From NCBI GenBank assembly GCA_048360435.1, contig DBGCOP010000002.1, positions 1-64,000 on the forward strand: a stretch of DNA of 64,000 nucleotides, read 5' to 3'. This stretch comes from Limenecus sp048360435 (GTDB lineage: Bacteria > Cyanobacteriota > Vampirovibrionia > Gastranaerophilales > Gastranaerophilaceae). Below are positions 35,040-42,871 of this stretch, piece after piece (within the stretch, counting starts at the first letter, position 1; every line of letters starts with the position of its first letter). The notes under the pieces are model-generated. The model did not search any database. It saw nothing but the letters and a program-made list of their open reading frames with translations, and was not told the DNA's origin. The position numbers and the translations under genes are program-made.

Positions 35040-35252
35040 ATGTATATCCTTGAACTAATAGCAAAACTTCTAAAAGAAAAAAAATCCCCAAAATCCTCAT
35101 CATTTCAGAGAGAAACAGAGGACGAAGAAAAATGCGAACATACATTTTTTCCAATTGACAGCACTAATGAAACTCTTGCGTGTTCAAAATGCGGACTTGT
35201 AATAAAAAATGAAACTTTAAAATTAAAACCCAAAAATCCGTTTACAATGTAA
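35040..35252 (+). CDS. Small zinc-ribbon protein
   Basis: 70 residues: a hydrophobic start (YILELIAKLLKEKK), then an acidic stretch and a putative zinc ribbon with C32, H34, C48 and C51 (ACSKCGLVIK). No known family. No strong ribosome site. It starts 18 nt after the preceding terminator, so it must have its own promoter or be read through at low level. Confidence 0.5.
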   Translation: MYILELIAKLLKEKKSPKSSSFQRETEDEEKCEHTFFPIDSTNETLACSKCGLVIKNETLKLKPKNPFTM

Positions 35253-35346
35253 AGATATTTGACATTCGTATTTTAAATAAAAACGCTTTGAAATATAATA
35301 CTTATAATCAATATATATTTCATAAATTCAAGAGGAAGGGTTAACC

Positions 35347-35955
35347 TTGGCTTCATTATTAAATTCCCAGCAGGGACAAAAGAAAATTCAAAATTTCTCC
35401 GTCGAAACAGTTAGAAATTTACTCAAAATAGACAATAAAGGCATTGCCAAACTTTGTGCTCAGGTCTCTATGATGCCTAAAAAAGATCAATACGGAAGAA
35501 CATATTTCTCCAAAGATGACGTAGAACTCTTAAGAAGAGTAAAAAGCCTTCAAGCTCAATCAAAAGAAGAAAAAAGAGCCCATGTTTCTGTGCCCTTAAA
35601 ATCAATCAACCCCATGAATAACAATCCGGTTATAAATGTTCCTGTTGCAAAAACTTCTTCAACAGCAGCCGTAGACAGAATTTGTACATCAATTGCATCA
35701 ATGGAAGATAACTTGACCGACAGAATGTCAAAACTTCTTGATGAAAAATTGAGTGAAAAACTTGATGAAAAACTCGATGGAATGGATGAAGTCGTAGTTG
35801 AACTCGTCAGATGCAAAACAGAAAATGAAACCTTACGCTATAAAATGAACGAATTGAACAAAGAAGTTTACAACCTTAAAAACGAATTAAGCAGATATAA
35901 AACACTCGGTTTTGGTCTTTATGTCAAAAAATCAGGAGATTCTTCACTAATTTAA
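35347..35955 (+). CDS. MerR-like HTH protein with coiled coil
   Basis: A 202-residue protein starting with TTG, with AGGAAGGG six bases upstream. Residues 17-68 (FSVETVRNLLKIDNKGIAKLCAQV to YFSKDDVELLRRVKSL) look like a MerR-type winged-helix. A Ser/Asn-rich linker follows and then a long heptad-like helix (about 120-190, EKLSEKLDEKLDGMDEVVVELV) predicted to be coiled coil. Architecture recalls MerR-fold DNA-binding or chromosome-organising proteins. It overlaps the convergent XRE gene by four bases. Confidence 0.6.
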   Translation: MASLLNSQQGQKKIQNFSVETVRNLLKIDNKGIAKLCAQVSMMPKKDQYGRTYFSKDDVELLRRVKSLQAQSKEEKRAHVSVPLKSINPMNNNPVINVPVAKTSSTAAVDRICTSIASMEDNLTDRMSKLLDEKLSEKLDEKLDGMDEVVVELVRCKTENETLRYKMNELNKEVYNLKNELSRYKTLGFGLYVKKSGDSSLI

Positions 35956-36158
35956 AAAAGTTCTTTTATATCAACATTAAGAGCTTTGGCTATTTTATAA
36001 ACCTTTGAAAGAGAAATATCTTTTTCGGCACGTTCAATCATACCCACAAAAGAACCTGAAATTCCTGCTTCTAAACCGAGGGCTTCTTGAGAGAGACCGT
36101 CTCTGATACGTAATTCTCTAACTCTGTTGCCAAATTTATGAAAGAACCGCTTTGACAT
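35952..36158 (-). CDS. XRE-family HTH regulator
   Basis: 68 residues when started from the ATG at 36158; an in-frame GTG at 36194 is possible but would lie inside a palindrome. The HTH reads LRIRDGLSQEALGLEAGISGSFVGMIERAEKDISLSKVYKIAKALNVDIKELF. It is a close relative of the regulator at 7870-8079. AAGGA lies 12 bases before the ATG, a long spacing. Overlapping palindromes upstream (36184-36207) are a likely operator. Confidence 0.82.
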   Translation of the reverse strand: MSKRFFHKFGNRVRELRIRDGLSQEALGLEAGISGSFVGMIERAEKDISLSKVYKIAKALNVDIKELF

Positions 36159-36183
36159 ATCAACATTTTGTCCTTGAAACTGG

Positions 36184-36207
36184 CAGTTGTCCACAACTGT
36201 CAGTTGT
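36184..36207. promoter_or_regulatory. Overlapping palindromes, candidate XRE operator
   Basis: CAGTTGT (36184-36190) pairs with ACAACTG (36193-36199), and that ACAACTG also pairs with CAGTTGT (36201-36207) one base later, giving three half-sites in 24 bp. They lie between the XRE gene and a short plus-strand unit. Confidence 0.6.
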
Positions 36208-36215
36208 GATAGAAT
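36187..36215 (+). promoter_or_regulatory. Plus-strand promoter overlapping the operator
   Basis: TTGTCC (36187-36192) and TAGAAT (36210-36215) are 17 nt apart, with the XRE palindromes filling the -35 and spacer. A transcript would start near 36222. Confidence 0.4.
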
Positions 36216-36221
36216 ACAAAA

Positions 36222-36369
36222 TGAAAGAACCTAACAATGCCATGAACTGACTGACATGGCATATTAAAAACTTGTTGCCACACCGGCAAACAAGTACCCT
36301 TCTTATACAATTGTATAAATCATCCAGACCTGTTAACTATCTGTGTTAAAAGAAAACAGGTCTTTTTTT
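36222..36369 (+). ncRNA. Candidate structured small RNA
   Basis: A roughly 148-nt unit without a normal gene. It holds a hairpin ATGCCATG/CATGGCAT (36237-36262), a second ACTTGTTGCC/GGCaAACAAGT (36270-36295, one bulge), a perfect 16-bp palindrome TTATACAATTGTATAA (36303-36318) and a terminator. A nine-codon frame from ATG at 36221 is the only coding possibility. It may be an sRNA repressed by the adjacent XRE protein; this is inferred. Confidence 0.35.
36326..36369 (+). terminator. Rho-independent terminator before radical SAM gene
   Basis: AGACCTGTT (36326-36334) pairs with AACAGGTCT (36355-36363) with a 20-nt loop, followed by T7. It ends the short plus-strand unit that starts near the XRE operator. 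Confidence 0.65.
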
Positions 36370-36414
36370 AATAAATGCTTGATTGTGCGTTTGTAATTGT
36401 GAGAAAATAAGAAT

Positions 36415-37032
36415 ATGAACAATTACGTATACGAATTAGAGGGCAAACTTTATATAAATCTTACAAACCTTTGCACAAACAACTGTGTTTTTTGTATCAG
36501 AGATATAAAAGATGATGTGGTAGGTGCAAATCTCTTTCTTGACAGCGAAAAACTTGATGTATGTGAAGTCAAAAAACAGCTTGATAATATAAAGCCGCAA
36601 AATTATAAAGAAATAGTTTTTTGCGGTTACGGAGAGCCTATACTTAAGCTTGAAGAACTGAAACAGGTCGCTCAATATATCAAAGAAAAATATCCGCACC
36701 TCAAAACCAGAATTAACACAAACGGTCAGGGAAATTTAATTTACAAAAGAAACATAGTACCTGAATTAAAAGGCATAATCGATAGTGTTTCTATCAGCTT
36801 TAACGGAGAAAATAAAGATGTCTATGACAAAATTTCTCTTCCAAAAATAGAAAATGCCTATCAGGGAATGAAAGACTTTATCAAAGAATGTGTAAAAGAA
36901 AATATAGAAACCACAGCCACGATAGTCACCGGCTACAAAGACTATAAAGTAGACTTGGACAGCTGCAAAAGACAAATTGAAGAACTCGGGGCAAAATTTA
37001 GAGAGAGACCCTGGCTCGACAACGGATATTGA
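36415..37032 (+). CDS. TatD-linked radical SAM protein
   Basis: 205 residues. YELEGKLYINLTNLCTNNCVFCIRD contains the C-x3-C-x2-C cluster motif and matches the start of the short radical SAM family often encoded next to TatD-type nucleases. FCGYGEPILKLEEL and RINTNGQGN are the usual SAM-contacting motifs. No TatD gene is adjacent here. Substrate unknown; QueE-like chemistry is a loose comparison. Confidence 0.75.
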   Translation: MNNYVYELEGKLYINLTNLCTNNCVFCIRDIKDDVVGANLFLDSEKLDVCEVKKQLDNIKPQNYKEIVFCGYGEPILKLEELKQVAQYIKEKYPHLKTRINTNGQGNLIYKRNIVPELKGIIDSVSISFNGENKDVYDKISLPKIENAYQGMKDFIKECVKENIETTATIVTGYKDYKVDLDSCKRQIEELGAKFRERPWLDNGY

Positions 37033-37075
37033 AAAATAACTTTATTACCACATAACCAAAAAGAAAGGTAAAAAA

Positions 37076-39241
37076 ATGCTAAAAGAACAACTAGACAAAA
37101 TTATGCGTCCGAAAGCAATTGCTGTAATCGGTGCATCAACAAAGGACCACACAATCGGTTCTGACATCATGAAAAGATTAAAAGAATACAAATTCACAGG
37201 CGATATTTATCCTGTTAACCCTAAAGGCGGCGAAATCGAAGGTTTCAAAGCTTATACAAACGTAAAAGAAATCCCGGGAAATGTTGACTTAGCTATTATA
37301 GTTATTGCTCAAAAATTTGTATTGCAAGCAATAGACGATTGCCATGAAAAAGGAATCAAAGGTATTTGTATCATCTCAGCAGGATTTAAAGAAGCTGGCG
37401 AAGAAGGTGCAGAAGCTGAAAAACAACTCGTTGCTAAATTAAAAGAATACGGTATGAGATGCGTTGGTCCAAACTGCTTAGGTGTTGTTAATACTGCTCC
37501 TGACATCAGAATGGACGGATGTTTTGCCGAATCGCTTCCTGAAAGAGGAAACATCGGTTTTGTTTCTCAATCAGGTGCTTTAGGCGGCGGTATTTTGAAC
37601 ATATTAAAAGACCTTAACTTAGGTTTTGCTCAATTCATTTCTATCGGCAACCAGGCTGATGTAAACGCTGAAACAGCTATTGAATACTGGGAAAACGAAG
37701 ACGACGTACAACAAATTTTGTTATACATGGAATCAATTCAAAACCCTGCTAATTTCAGAAAATTGGCTACAAGAATAACCAAGAAAAAACCTATCCTTGC
37801 TTTAAAAGCAGGCCGTTCAGCAGCAGGTGCTTCAGCAGCATCTTCTCACACAGGTTCTTTAGCAGGTGCAGACAAAGCTGCTAACGCATTATTGATGCAA
37901 TCAGGTGTTATCAGAGAATACTCTTTGAAAAATCTCTTTGCAACAGCTAAAGTTTTTGCGACTTCTCCGATCCCGAAAGGCGACAGAGTAGCTATTATCA
38001 CAAACTCAGGCGGTCCCGGAATCATGGCAACAGATGCTGTTTGCGAATACGGTATGCAAATGGCTAAACTTTCTGATGCTACAAAAGAAAAATTGAGAAG
38101 CTTCTTGCCGGCAGCAGCAAGTGTTAAAAACCCTGTTGATATGATTGCTTCAGCACCTATCGAACACTACAAACAAACACTTGAAACTGTTATTGCTGAT
38201 GAAAATGTTGATATGATTGGTGTTATTTACTTGCCGTTCTTAGGCTTAAAAGACATCGACGTAGCTCAAGCATTGATGGAAATTAAAGCTAAATATCCTG
38301 AAAAACCAATCATCGGTATCTTCATGACTAAGAGCGAATTCTTCACAAAACTTTCTAATATGGATGTTAACATGCCGTTCTTTATGTATGCTGAAGAAGC
38401 TGCTGACGGATTTAACAGACTTAACCAACAAAGAAAATGGATGGAAAGACCTGAAGGCAAAATGCCTGTTTACGATGTAGACAAAGCTAAAGCTGAAAAA
38501 ATCATCAAAGCAGCAGTTGCTGACGGACGTGCTCAATTAACTACATTGGAATCAATCGATGTCCTCGATGCTTACGGCATCAGAGCTTGCAAATACGGTC
38601 TTGCAACTAACGAAGAAGAAGTTGTTAACCTCGGTAACTCAATCGGATACCCTGTTGTTATGAAGATGACTTCAAAAACAACTTCTCACAAAACTGACGT
38701 TGGCGGTGTAAGAGTAAACATTCAATCAGAAGAACAACTGAGAGAAGAATATCAGGATTTAATCGCCAAGTTAACAGAAAAAGGACTCATTGACGGTCTT
38801 GAAGGTGTAATCATTCAAGAAATGGTTAAAGGCAACCGTGAAATGGTTTGCGGTATTGCAACAGACCCGCAATACGGTCCTATGATGATGTTCGGTTTAG
38901 GCGGTGTATTCATCGAAACAATGAAAGACGTAACTTTCAGAATCGCTCCTTTGACAGATGTTGATGCTGATGAAATGATTAAATCAGTAAAAGCATACGA
39001 ACTCTTGAAAGGTGCAAGAGGTACAAAACCGGCTGATATGGCACAAATTCAAGAAACTCTCTTGAGATTGTCTCAAATGGTTAATGACTTCAAATTCATT
39101 GATGAACTCGACATCAACCCGCTGCTCATCTCTGAAAAAACAGGTGAAGGCATTGCAGTTGACGGACGTATCAAAGTAAGAGTTGACGAAGTTAAAGAAT
39201 ACTTCGGATGCGGTGCTGAGTGCAGCTGCTGCGGTAAGTAG
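37076..39241 (+). CDS. Acetate-CoA ligase (ADP-forming), fused subunits
   Basis: A 721-residue fusion of alpha and beta parts: CoA-binding domain (IAVIGASTKDHTIGSDIMKRL), succinyl-CoA-synthetase-like domain with the phospho-His region SSHTGSLAG, and a C-terminal ATP-grasp (VVMKMTSKTTSHKTDVGGV). It makes acetate or related acids plus ATP from acyl-CoA, a fermentative energy step. Odd: it ends CGAECSCCGK, a cysteine-rich tail. Codon use is clean, suggesting high expression. A strong terminator follows. Confidence 0.88.
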   Translation: MLKEQLDKIMRPKAIAVIGASTKDHTIGSDIMKRLKEYKFTGDIYPVNPKGGEIEGFKAYTNVKEIPGNVDLAIIVIAQKFVLQAIDDCHEKGIKGICIISAGFKEAGEEGAEAEKQLVAKLKEYGMRCVGPNCLGVVNTAPDIRMDGCFAESLPERGNIGFVSQSGALGGGILNILKDLNLGFAQFISIGNQADVNAETAIEYWENEDDVQQILLYMESIQNPANFRKLATRITKKKPILALKAGRSAAGASAASSHTGSLAGADKAANALLMQSGVIREYSLKNLFATAKVFATSPIPKGDRVAIITNSGGPGIMATDAVCEYGMQMAKLSDATKEKLRSFLPAAASVKNPVDMIASAPIEHYKQTLETVIADENVDMIGVIYLPFLGLKDIDVAQALMEIKAKYPEKPIIGIFMTKSEFFTKLSNMDVNMPFFMYAEEAADGFNRLNQQRKWMERPEGKMPVYDVDKAKAEKIIKAAVADGRAQLTTLESIDVLDAYGIRACKYGLATNEEEVVNLGNSIGYPVVMKMTSKTTSHKTDVGGVRVNIQSEEQLREEYQDLIAKLTEKGLIDGLEGVIIQEMVKGNREMVCGIATDPQYGPMMMFGLGGVFIETMKDVTFRIAPLTDVDADEMIKSVKAYELLKGARGTKPADMAQIQETLLRLSQMVNDFKFIDELDINPLLISEKTGEGIAVDGRIKVRVDEVKEYFGCGAECSCCGK

Positions 39242-39258
39242 TTTTTTACAAAAACAGA

Positions 39259-39290
39259 AAAAGAGGTCAGGCTTCTGACCTCTTTTTTTA
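39259..39290 (+). terminator. Acetate-CoA ligase terminator (copy A of duplicated stem)
   Basis: AAAAGAGGTCAG (39259-39270) pairs with CTGACCTCTTTT (39275-39286) around GCTT. Nearly the same stem recurs at 39672-39689. Confidence 0.85.
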
Positions 39291-39296
39291 TTAAAA

Positions 39297-39560
39297 TTAT
39301 TTATCAATTAAAGAAAAACCAGCGGGCAGCTTTTCTTCAATCATCTTTACAAATTCAGAAGGTTTTATTCCTGATGCCTCAGCAAGTTTAAAAATAGTTG
39401 TTATTTGAGGATCTTTTATTCCCCGTTCAATTGTATTTATAATTGAAACAGAAATATCATTTTCAGAACTAAACATAAATTGGCTCTGTCCATTTCTTAA
39501 AGAGCGCAGCACTTCACCTGTTGCAATACAAATTAGTTTCTTATTTGACATTTCTTGCAT
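39297..39560 (-). CDS. XRE-like HTH regulator
   Basis: 87 residues, more divergent than the other XRE proteins: GEVLRSLRNGQSQFMFSSENDISVSIINTIERGIKDPQITTIFKLAEASGIKPSEFVKMI. The HTH pattern (SVSIINTIERG) is clear. No good ribosome site; the ATG at 39551 is an alternative start. A 24-bp palindrome lies upstream (39588-39611). Its 3' end is close to copy A of the duplicated terminator. Confidence 0.72.
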   Translation of the reverse strand: MQEMSNKKLICIATGEVLRSLRNGQSQFMFSSENDISVSIINTIERGIKDPQITTIFKLAEASGIKPSEFVKMIEEKLPAGFSLIDK

Positions 39561-39587
39561 AATGTCAATATTAAAGCTATAATAAAT

Positions 39588-39611
39588 TTATCGCTTTCGC
39601 GAACGCGATAA
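39588..39611. promoter_or_regulatory. 24-bp palindrome, candidate XRE operator
   Basis: TTATCGC (39588-39594) and GCGATAA (39605-39611) flank an inner perfect palindrome TTCGCGAA (39596-39603); only the T/C pair at 39595/39604 breaks symmetry. A second perfect repeat TTGTATTA/TAATACAA follows at 39616-39638. Confidence 0.65.
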
Positions 39612-39671
39612 CCGATTGTATTATATTCACTAATACAAACATTTATGCTTTTTATTACTATATGTAGTAGC

Positions 39672-39697
39672 AGGTCAGGTTTCTGACCTATTTTTTT
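39672..39697 (+). terminator. Rho-independent terminator (copy B of duplicated stem)
   Basis: AGGTCAG (39672-39678) pairs with CTGACCT (39683-39689) around GTTT, followed by ATTTTTTT. The stem and loop nearly match copy A (39259-39286), 410 bp upstream. No gene precedes it on the plus strand. Confidence 0.7.
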
Positions 39698-39764
39698 AAT
39701 ATTTTGCACAGTGAAAATATTTCTTGTAAAATTATTAAAGACACAATGTTACGGGGTATTGAGT

Positions 39765-40844
39765 TTGAAAAGTTTGACACTTAAAGCTACGGCTGTCGGC
39801 AGTCTGCCGTACAAAAATGCAAAAGATGCACTGGATTTAATCTTTGACAAATTCAAAGAAATTCCATTCTGGCCGCAGCTTGCAGGTGTAAACAGACACG
39901 AAGACATGACTGTCCAATATATTCAGGGAATCCCCGGTATAAAATATGACAAAGAACATGAAAAATATATTTATGATGCACAATCCGAAGAATTTTTTGA
40001 AGAGCTGGAAAAATTTTTCATGGACTATGAAGCAATAGTAAACGAAAAAGATTTCACAAACCTTGAAAAATATGCAATCACAGCCCCATTTACCAGTGCA
40101 ATCCCGATTTTTCTTGAAAAGTTGAAAGAAAAAAAATATGAATTTGCAAAATGCCACATTATCGGACCTTTTACTTGGGGGACAAGCCTTTGTGACAGTG
40201 AAGGCGTTTGTGCTTTTTATGACGAAACATACAGAGAAGTACTTGTTAAAGGACTTACACTAAAAGCTATATGGCAGATTGAACAAATAAAAAAATATTC
40301 GCCAAACACCACTCCCATAATGTTTATGGACGAGCCTGTAATGTCTCAATATGGCACATCAGCTTTTATTACCGTACAAAAAAATGACATAATTGAAGCG
40401 CTTTCAGAAATTTCAGAAATAATAAAAAATTTTTCAGGGCTAAGTGCAGTCCATTGCTGTGGAAAATCAGACTGGTCTATTTTAATCGATTCAGGCATAA
40501 ATATAATAAACTTTGATGCTTATACCTACACAAAAAGTCTCGCACCATATTCAAAAAGCATAAATGAGTTTCTTAAAAATAACGGATACATAGCATGGGG
40601 AATTGTGCCGACACTGGACAAAGAAGCACTCGAAAAAATATCTCTAAAAGAACTCGAGGAAAAATTTGAAGAAGCAATTGATGATTTAAGCCAAAAAGGA
40701 ATAGACAAAAATTTGGTTATAAAACAAAGCTTTTTCACACCTTCCTGCGGAGCAGGCGGACTTTCTATGGAACTTGCACAAAAAGCTATGACACTTGTAA
40801 ATGATTTATCAAAAGATTTAAAACAAAAATACGGGGTAAATTAA
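39765..40844 (+). CDS. MetE-core-like zinc methyltransferase (UROD/MetE superfamily)
   Basis: About 359 residues from a TTG at 39765 (GGGG eight bases upstream); a GTG at 39711 is less likely. TAVGSLPY at the start, CHIIGPFTWG, IMFMDEPVM and AVHCCGKSDW fit the C-terminal barrel of cobalamin-independent methionine synthase or MtaA-type methyltransferases. Zinc ligands are likely His230, Cys232 and Cys328 (PSCGAGG). The N-terminal half of full MetE is missing, so the folate-substrate site may differ. Together with a CooC-like ATPase and FolD it suggests a one-carbon or methyl-transfer role. Methionine synthesis is possible but not shown. Confidence 0.6.
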   Translation: MKSLTLKATAVGSLPYKNAKDALDLIFDKFKEIPFWPQLAGVNRHEDMTVQYIQGIPGIKYDKEHEKYIYDAQSEEFFEELEKFFMDYEAIVNEKDFTNLEKYAITAPFTSAIPIFLEKLKEKKYEFAKCHIIGPFTWGTSLCDSEGVCAFYDETYREVLVKGLTLKAIWQIEQIKKYSPNTTPIMFMDEPVMSQYGTSAFITVQKNDIIEALSEISEIIKNFSGLSAVHCCGKSDWSILIDSGINIINFDAYTYTKSLAPYSKSINEFLKNNGYIAWGIVPTLDKEALEKISLKELEEKFEEAIDDLSQKGIDKNLVIKQSFFTPSCGAGGLSMELAQKAMTLVNDLSKDLKQKYGVN

Positions 40845-41596
40845 TGACATTATCAATTGCAATCACCGGAAAAAGCGGCAGTGGAAAAACAACAATTACA
40901 AAAAATTTTATAAAAGTTTTGAAACAAACGTACCCCGAAAAATCAATTCTGTTATTCGATAATGACCTTTCAACAGAGCTTGCCCACAGCTATGGAATGG
41001 ATGTCAGAAACACTATCTATGGTATAAGAAGCGGAAAACACGAATACAAAACAGGAATCCCATCAAAAATGACAAAACAGGAATATATTGAATGGGCTTT
41101 AGAAGACATCGTTGTTGAAGTAGAGGAAAATGTTGATTTAATAGTTTCATGGCTTGTTCCTTCAAAAGATTGTCGTTGTCCGATAACAGGACAGATAAGT
41201 TATGCTGTCGGAAAATTAATCAGTCGTTATGACATTGTTGTTTTTGATTGTGAATTTGACTTGAAATATCTTCACCAGCTTGTGGACATACCTATGGATG
41301 TCACACTGATTATAGCTAATGCAACAGAAGAATCTATCTTTCTGGCGCAGCGTATCGAAGAATTCTCAGCAAAATATGCCGCAGGCGGACAAATGGCACT
41401 CATTTTAAACAATGTTGAAAATGAACAATACAATAAAATTCAAGATTACCTGAGTAAATACAGTCTTGAGGTTCTTGGCATAATACCAAAAGACAAAGAA
41501 CTGATCGAACATTCAATTGATAAAAATTCAAAAGTGATAGAAGATGCAATTAAATCACTATATTTCAGACTAAACCTGCCTCAGGTAATGAACTAA
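40844..41596 (+). CDS. CooC-like P-loop ATPase
   Basis: 250 residues of the SIMIBI/MinD class: AITGKSGSGKTT is a deviant Walker A with signature Lys10. KDCRCP has C110 and C112, a CxC pair at about the position where CooC1 has its nickel-binding CxC. VVFDCEFDLKYL resembles Walker B. CooC and AcsF insert nickel into CO dehydrogenase and acetyl-CoA synthase; neither enzyme is in this window, so the client may be the preceding methyltransferase or something elsewhere. Start overlaps the preceding stop (TAATG), and folD begins 11 nt after its stop. Confidence 0.65.
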   Translation: MTLSIAITGKSGSGKTTITKNFIKVLKQTYPEKSILLFDNDLSTELAHSYGMDVRNTIYGIRSGKHEYKTGIPSKMTKQEYIEWALEDIVVEVEENVDLIVSWLVPSKDCRCPITGQISYAVGKLISRYDIVVFDCEFDLKYLHQLVDIPMDVTLIIANATEESIFLAQRIEEFSAKYAAGGQMALILNNVENEQYNKIQDYLSKYSLEVLGIIPKDKELIEHSIDKNSKVIEDAIKSLYFRLNLPQVMN

Positions 41597-41606
41597 AGGA
41601 AAAATT

Positions 41607-42455
41607 ATGGCTAAAATCATAGACGGAAAATTAGTAGCAAAAAAAATATTAGAAAATTTATCAGACGAAATTCTTTTTCTTGAGAAAAAGCCCTGCCTTG
41701 CAGTAATAATAGTTGGAGAAGACCCTGCCAGCAAAATTTACGTCAACATGAAAAAGAAAAAAGCAATTGAACTCGGAATTGAATCTATTGTCATTGAATT
41801 ACCTGAAAATATCTCTGAAAATGAACTTCTTGAAAAGATAGACGAATTGAATAAAAACCCACGGGTCAATGCAATTCTTGTTCAGCTGCCTTTGCCAAAA
41901 CACATTGATACAAACACAGTCATAGAAAGAATTAATCCTCAAAAAGACGTAGACTGTTTTCATCCGTATAATGCCGGAAAAATTGCAATAAACAACAAAC
42001 CTTATGTTTACCCTTGCACCCCGAAAGGCATTCTCAGACTTATGGAATACTATGACATTAATCCCGAAGGCAAAAATGTTGTTGTTATAGGACGTTCAAA
42101 CATAGTCGGAAGACCAGTTGCACTAATGCTCTTGAACGAAAATGCCACAGTCACTGTCTGCCACAGCAAGACAGAAAATTTGGCTCAAATAACTAAAGAA
42201 GCAGACATAATCATTTCAGCAGTAGGAAAAGCAAATATAATAAAAAAAGAAATGATAAAACAAGGTGCCGTGATTATAGATGTCGGAATGAACAGAAACG
42301 AAGACGGAAAACTTTGCGGTGATGTAGATTTTTGGAGTGTAGAAGAAAAAGCTTCATTTATTACTCCTGTTCCCGGAGGCGTAGGACCAATGACTATATG
42401 CACATTAATGCAGAATACTTTTGAGCTGTTTAAACAACAAAACAACATAAATTAA
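41607..42455 (+). CDS. folD: Methylene-THF dehydrogenase/cyclohydrolase
   Basis: Bifunctional enzyme interconverting methylene-, methenyl- and formyl-THF. 282 residues; YVNMKKKKA holds the catalytic Tyr and Lys, VDCFHPYNAGK, VIGRSNIVGRP (NADP site) and PVPGGVGPMTICTL are the family motifs. AAAGGA precedes the ATG. Third gene of the plus-strand cluster, which ties the preceding two genes to one-carbon metabolism. Confidence 0.95.
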   Translation: MAKIIDGKLVAKKILENLSDEILFLEKKPCLAVIIVGEDPASKIYVNMKKKKAIELGIESIVIELPENISENELLEKIDELNKNPRVNAILVQLPLPKHIDTNTVIERINPQKDVDCFHPYNAGKIAINNKPYVYPCTPKGILRLMEYYDINPEGKNVVVIGRSNIVGRPVALMLLNENATVTVCHSKTENLAQITKEADIIISAVGKANIIKKEMIKQGAVIIDVGMNRNEDGKLCGDVDFWSVEEKASFITPVPGGVGPMTICTLMQNTFELFKQQNNIN

Positions 42456-42517
42456 ATCATCGTTGATATAAAAAGAAAAATATAATATAATCTCATATAT
42501 AGTTTGAAGGTGAACAA

Positions 42518-42865
42518 ATGGCAAAACATAACGATACAATTCCAATAGAAGTATGCATATTGACAGTGGACCACGACATCAAAGGTACAGTGCACGTTTC
42601 AAAGTATACAAATACAAATCGTGAACTTACTGACCTTTTAAATGATAAGGAAAGAAGATTCCTCGCTGTCACAAACGTAGAAATTTATCCTCGAAACTCA
42701 AACCAACCGCCGAGAAGATATAATTTCCTTGAAATTCACATGGACTACGTTTTGATGGTTCATCCGTCTTCACAGGTAGTGTTTAAAGAATCTTCCAAAG
42801 CACAGGAAGACATTGCCAGATTCAGAGAACTCAGAAATAAATTGAGCCAGACAAAACCATTTTAG
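42518..42865 (+). CDS. Conserved-looking hypothetical protein
   Basis: 115 residues, beta-rich in appearance: PIEVCILTVDHDIKGTVHVSKYTNTNRELTDLLND, then FLAVTNVEIYPR and FLEIHMDYVLMVHPS. No membrane segment or signal. AAGGTG before the ATG. I do not recognise the family with confidence. It lies between folD and a glycosyltransferase; the following gene starts six bases after its stop. Confidence 0.6.
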   Translation: MAKHNDTIPIEVCILTVDHDIKGTVHVSKYTNTNRELTDLLNDKERRFLAVTNVEIYPRNSNQPPRRYNFLEIHMDYVLMVHPSSQVVFKESSKAQEDIARFRELRNKLSQTKPF

Positions 42866-42871
42866 ACTGCT

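Noticed and set aside
36159..36194. GTG start extending the XRE protein by 12 residues
   Set aside because: It would lie within the palindromic operator; the ATG at 36158 gives the usual HTH N-terminus.
36221..36250. Nine-codon frame in the XRE-linked RNA
   Set aside because: Too short to support; start nearly coincides with the expected transcript start and no ribosome site is present.
36303..36318. TTATACAATTGTATAA as an independent operator
   Set aside because: Perfect but purely A/T-rich around CAATTG; more simply a hairpin of the small transcript.
39561..39764. Cobalamin riboswitch before the MetE-core gene
   Set aside because: The region holds only short palindromes and a terminator; no B12-box-like sequence or multi-stem fold is visible.
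37076..42455. Wood-Ljungdahl operon
   Set aside because: FolD, a CooC-like protein and acetate-CoA ligase are suggestive, but no CODH/ACS, formate-THF ligase or corrinoid protein is present.
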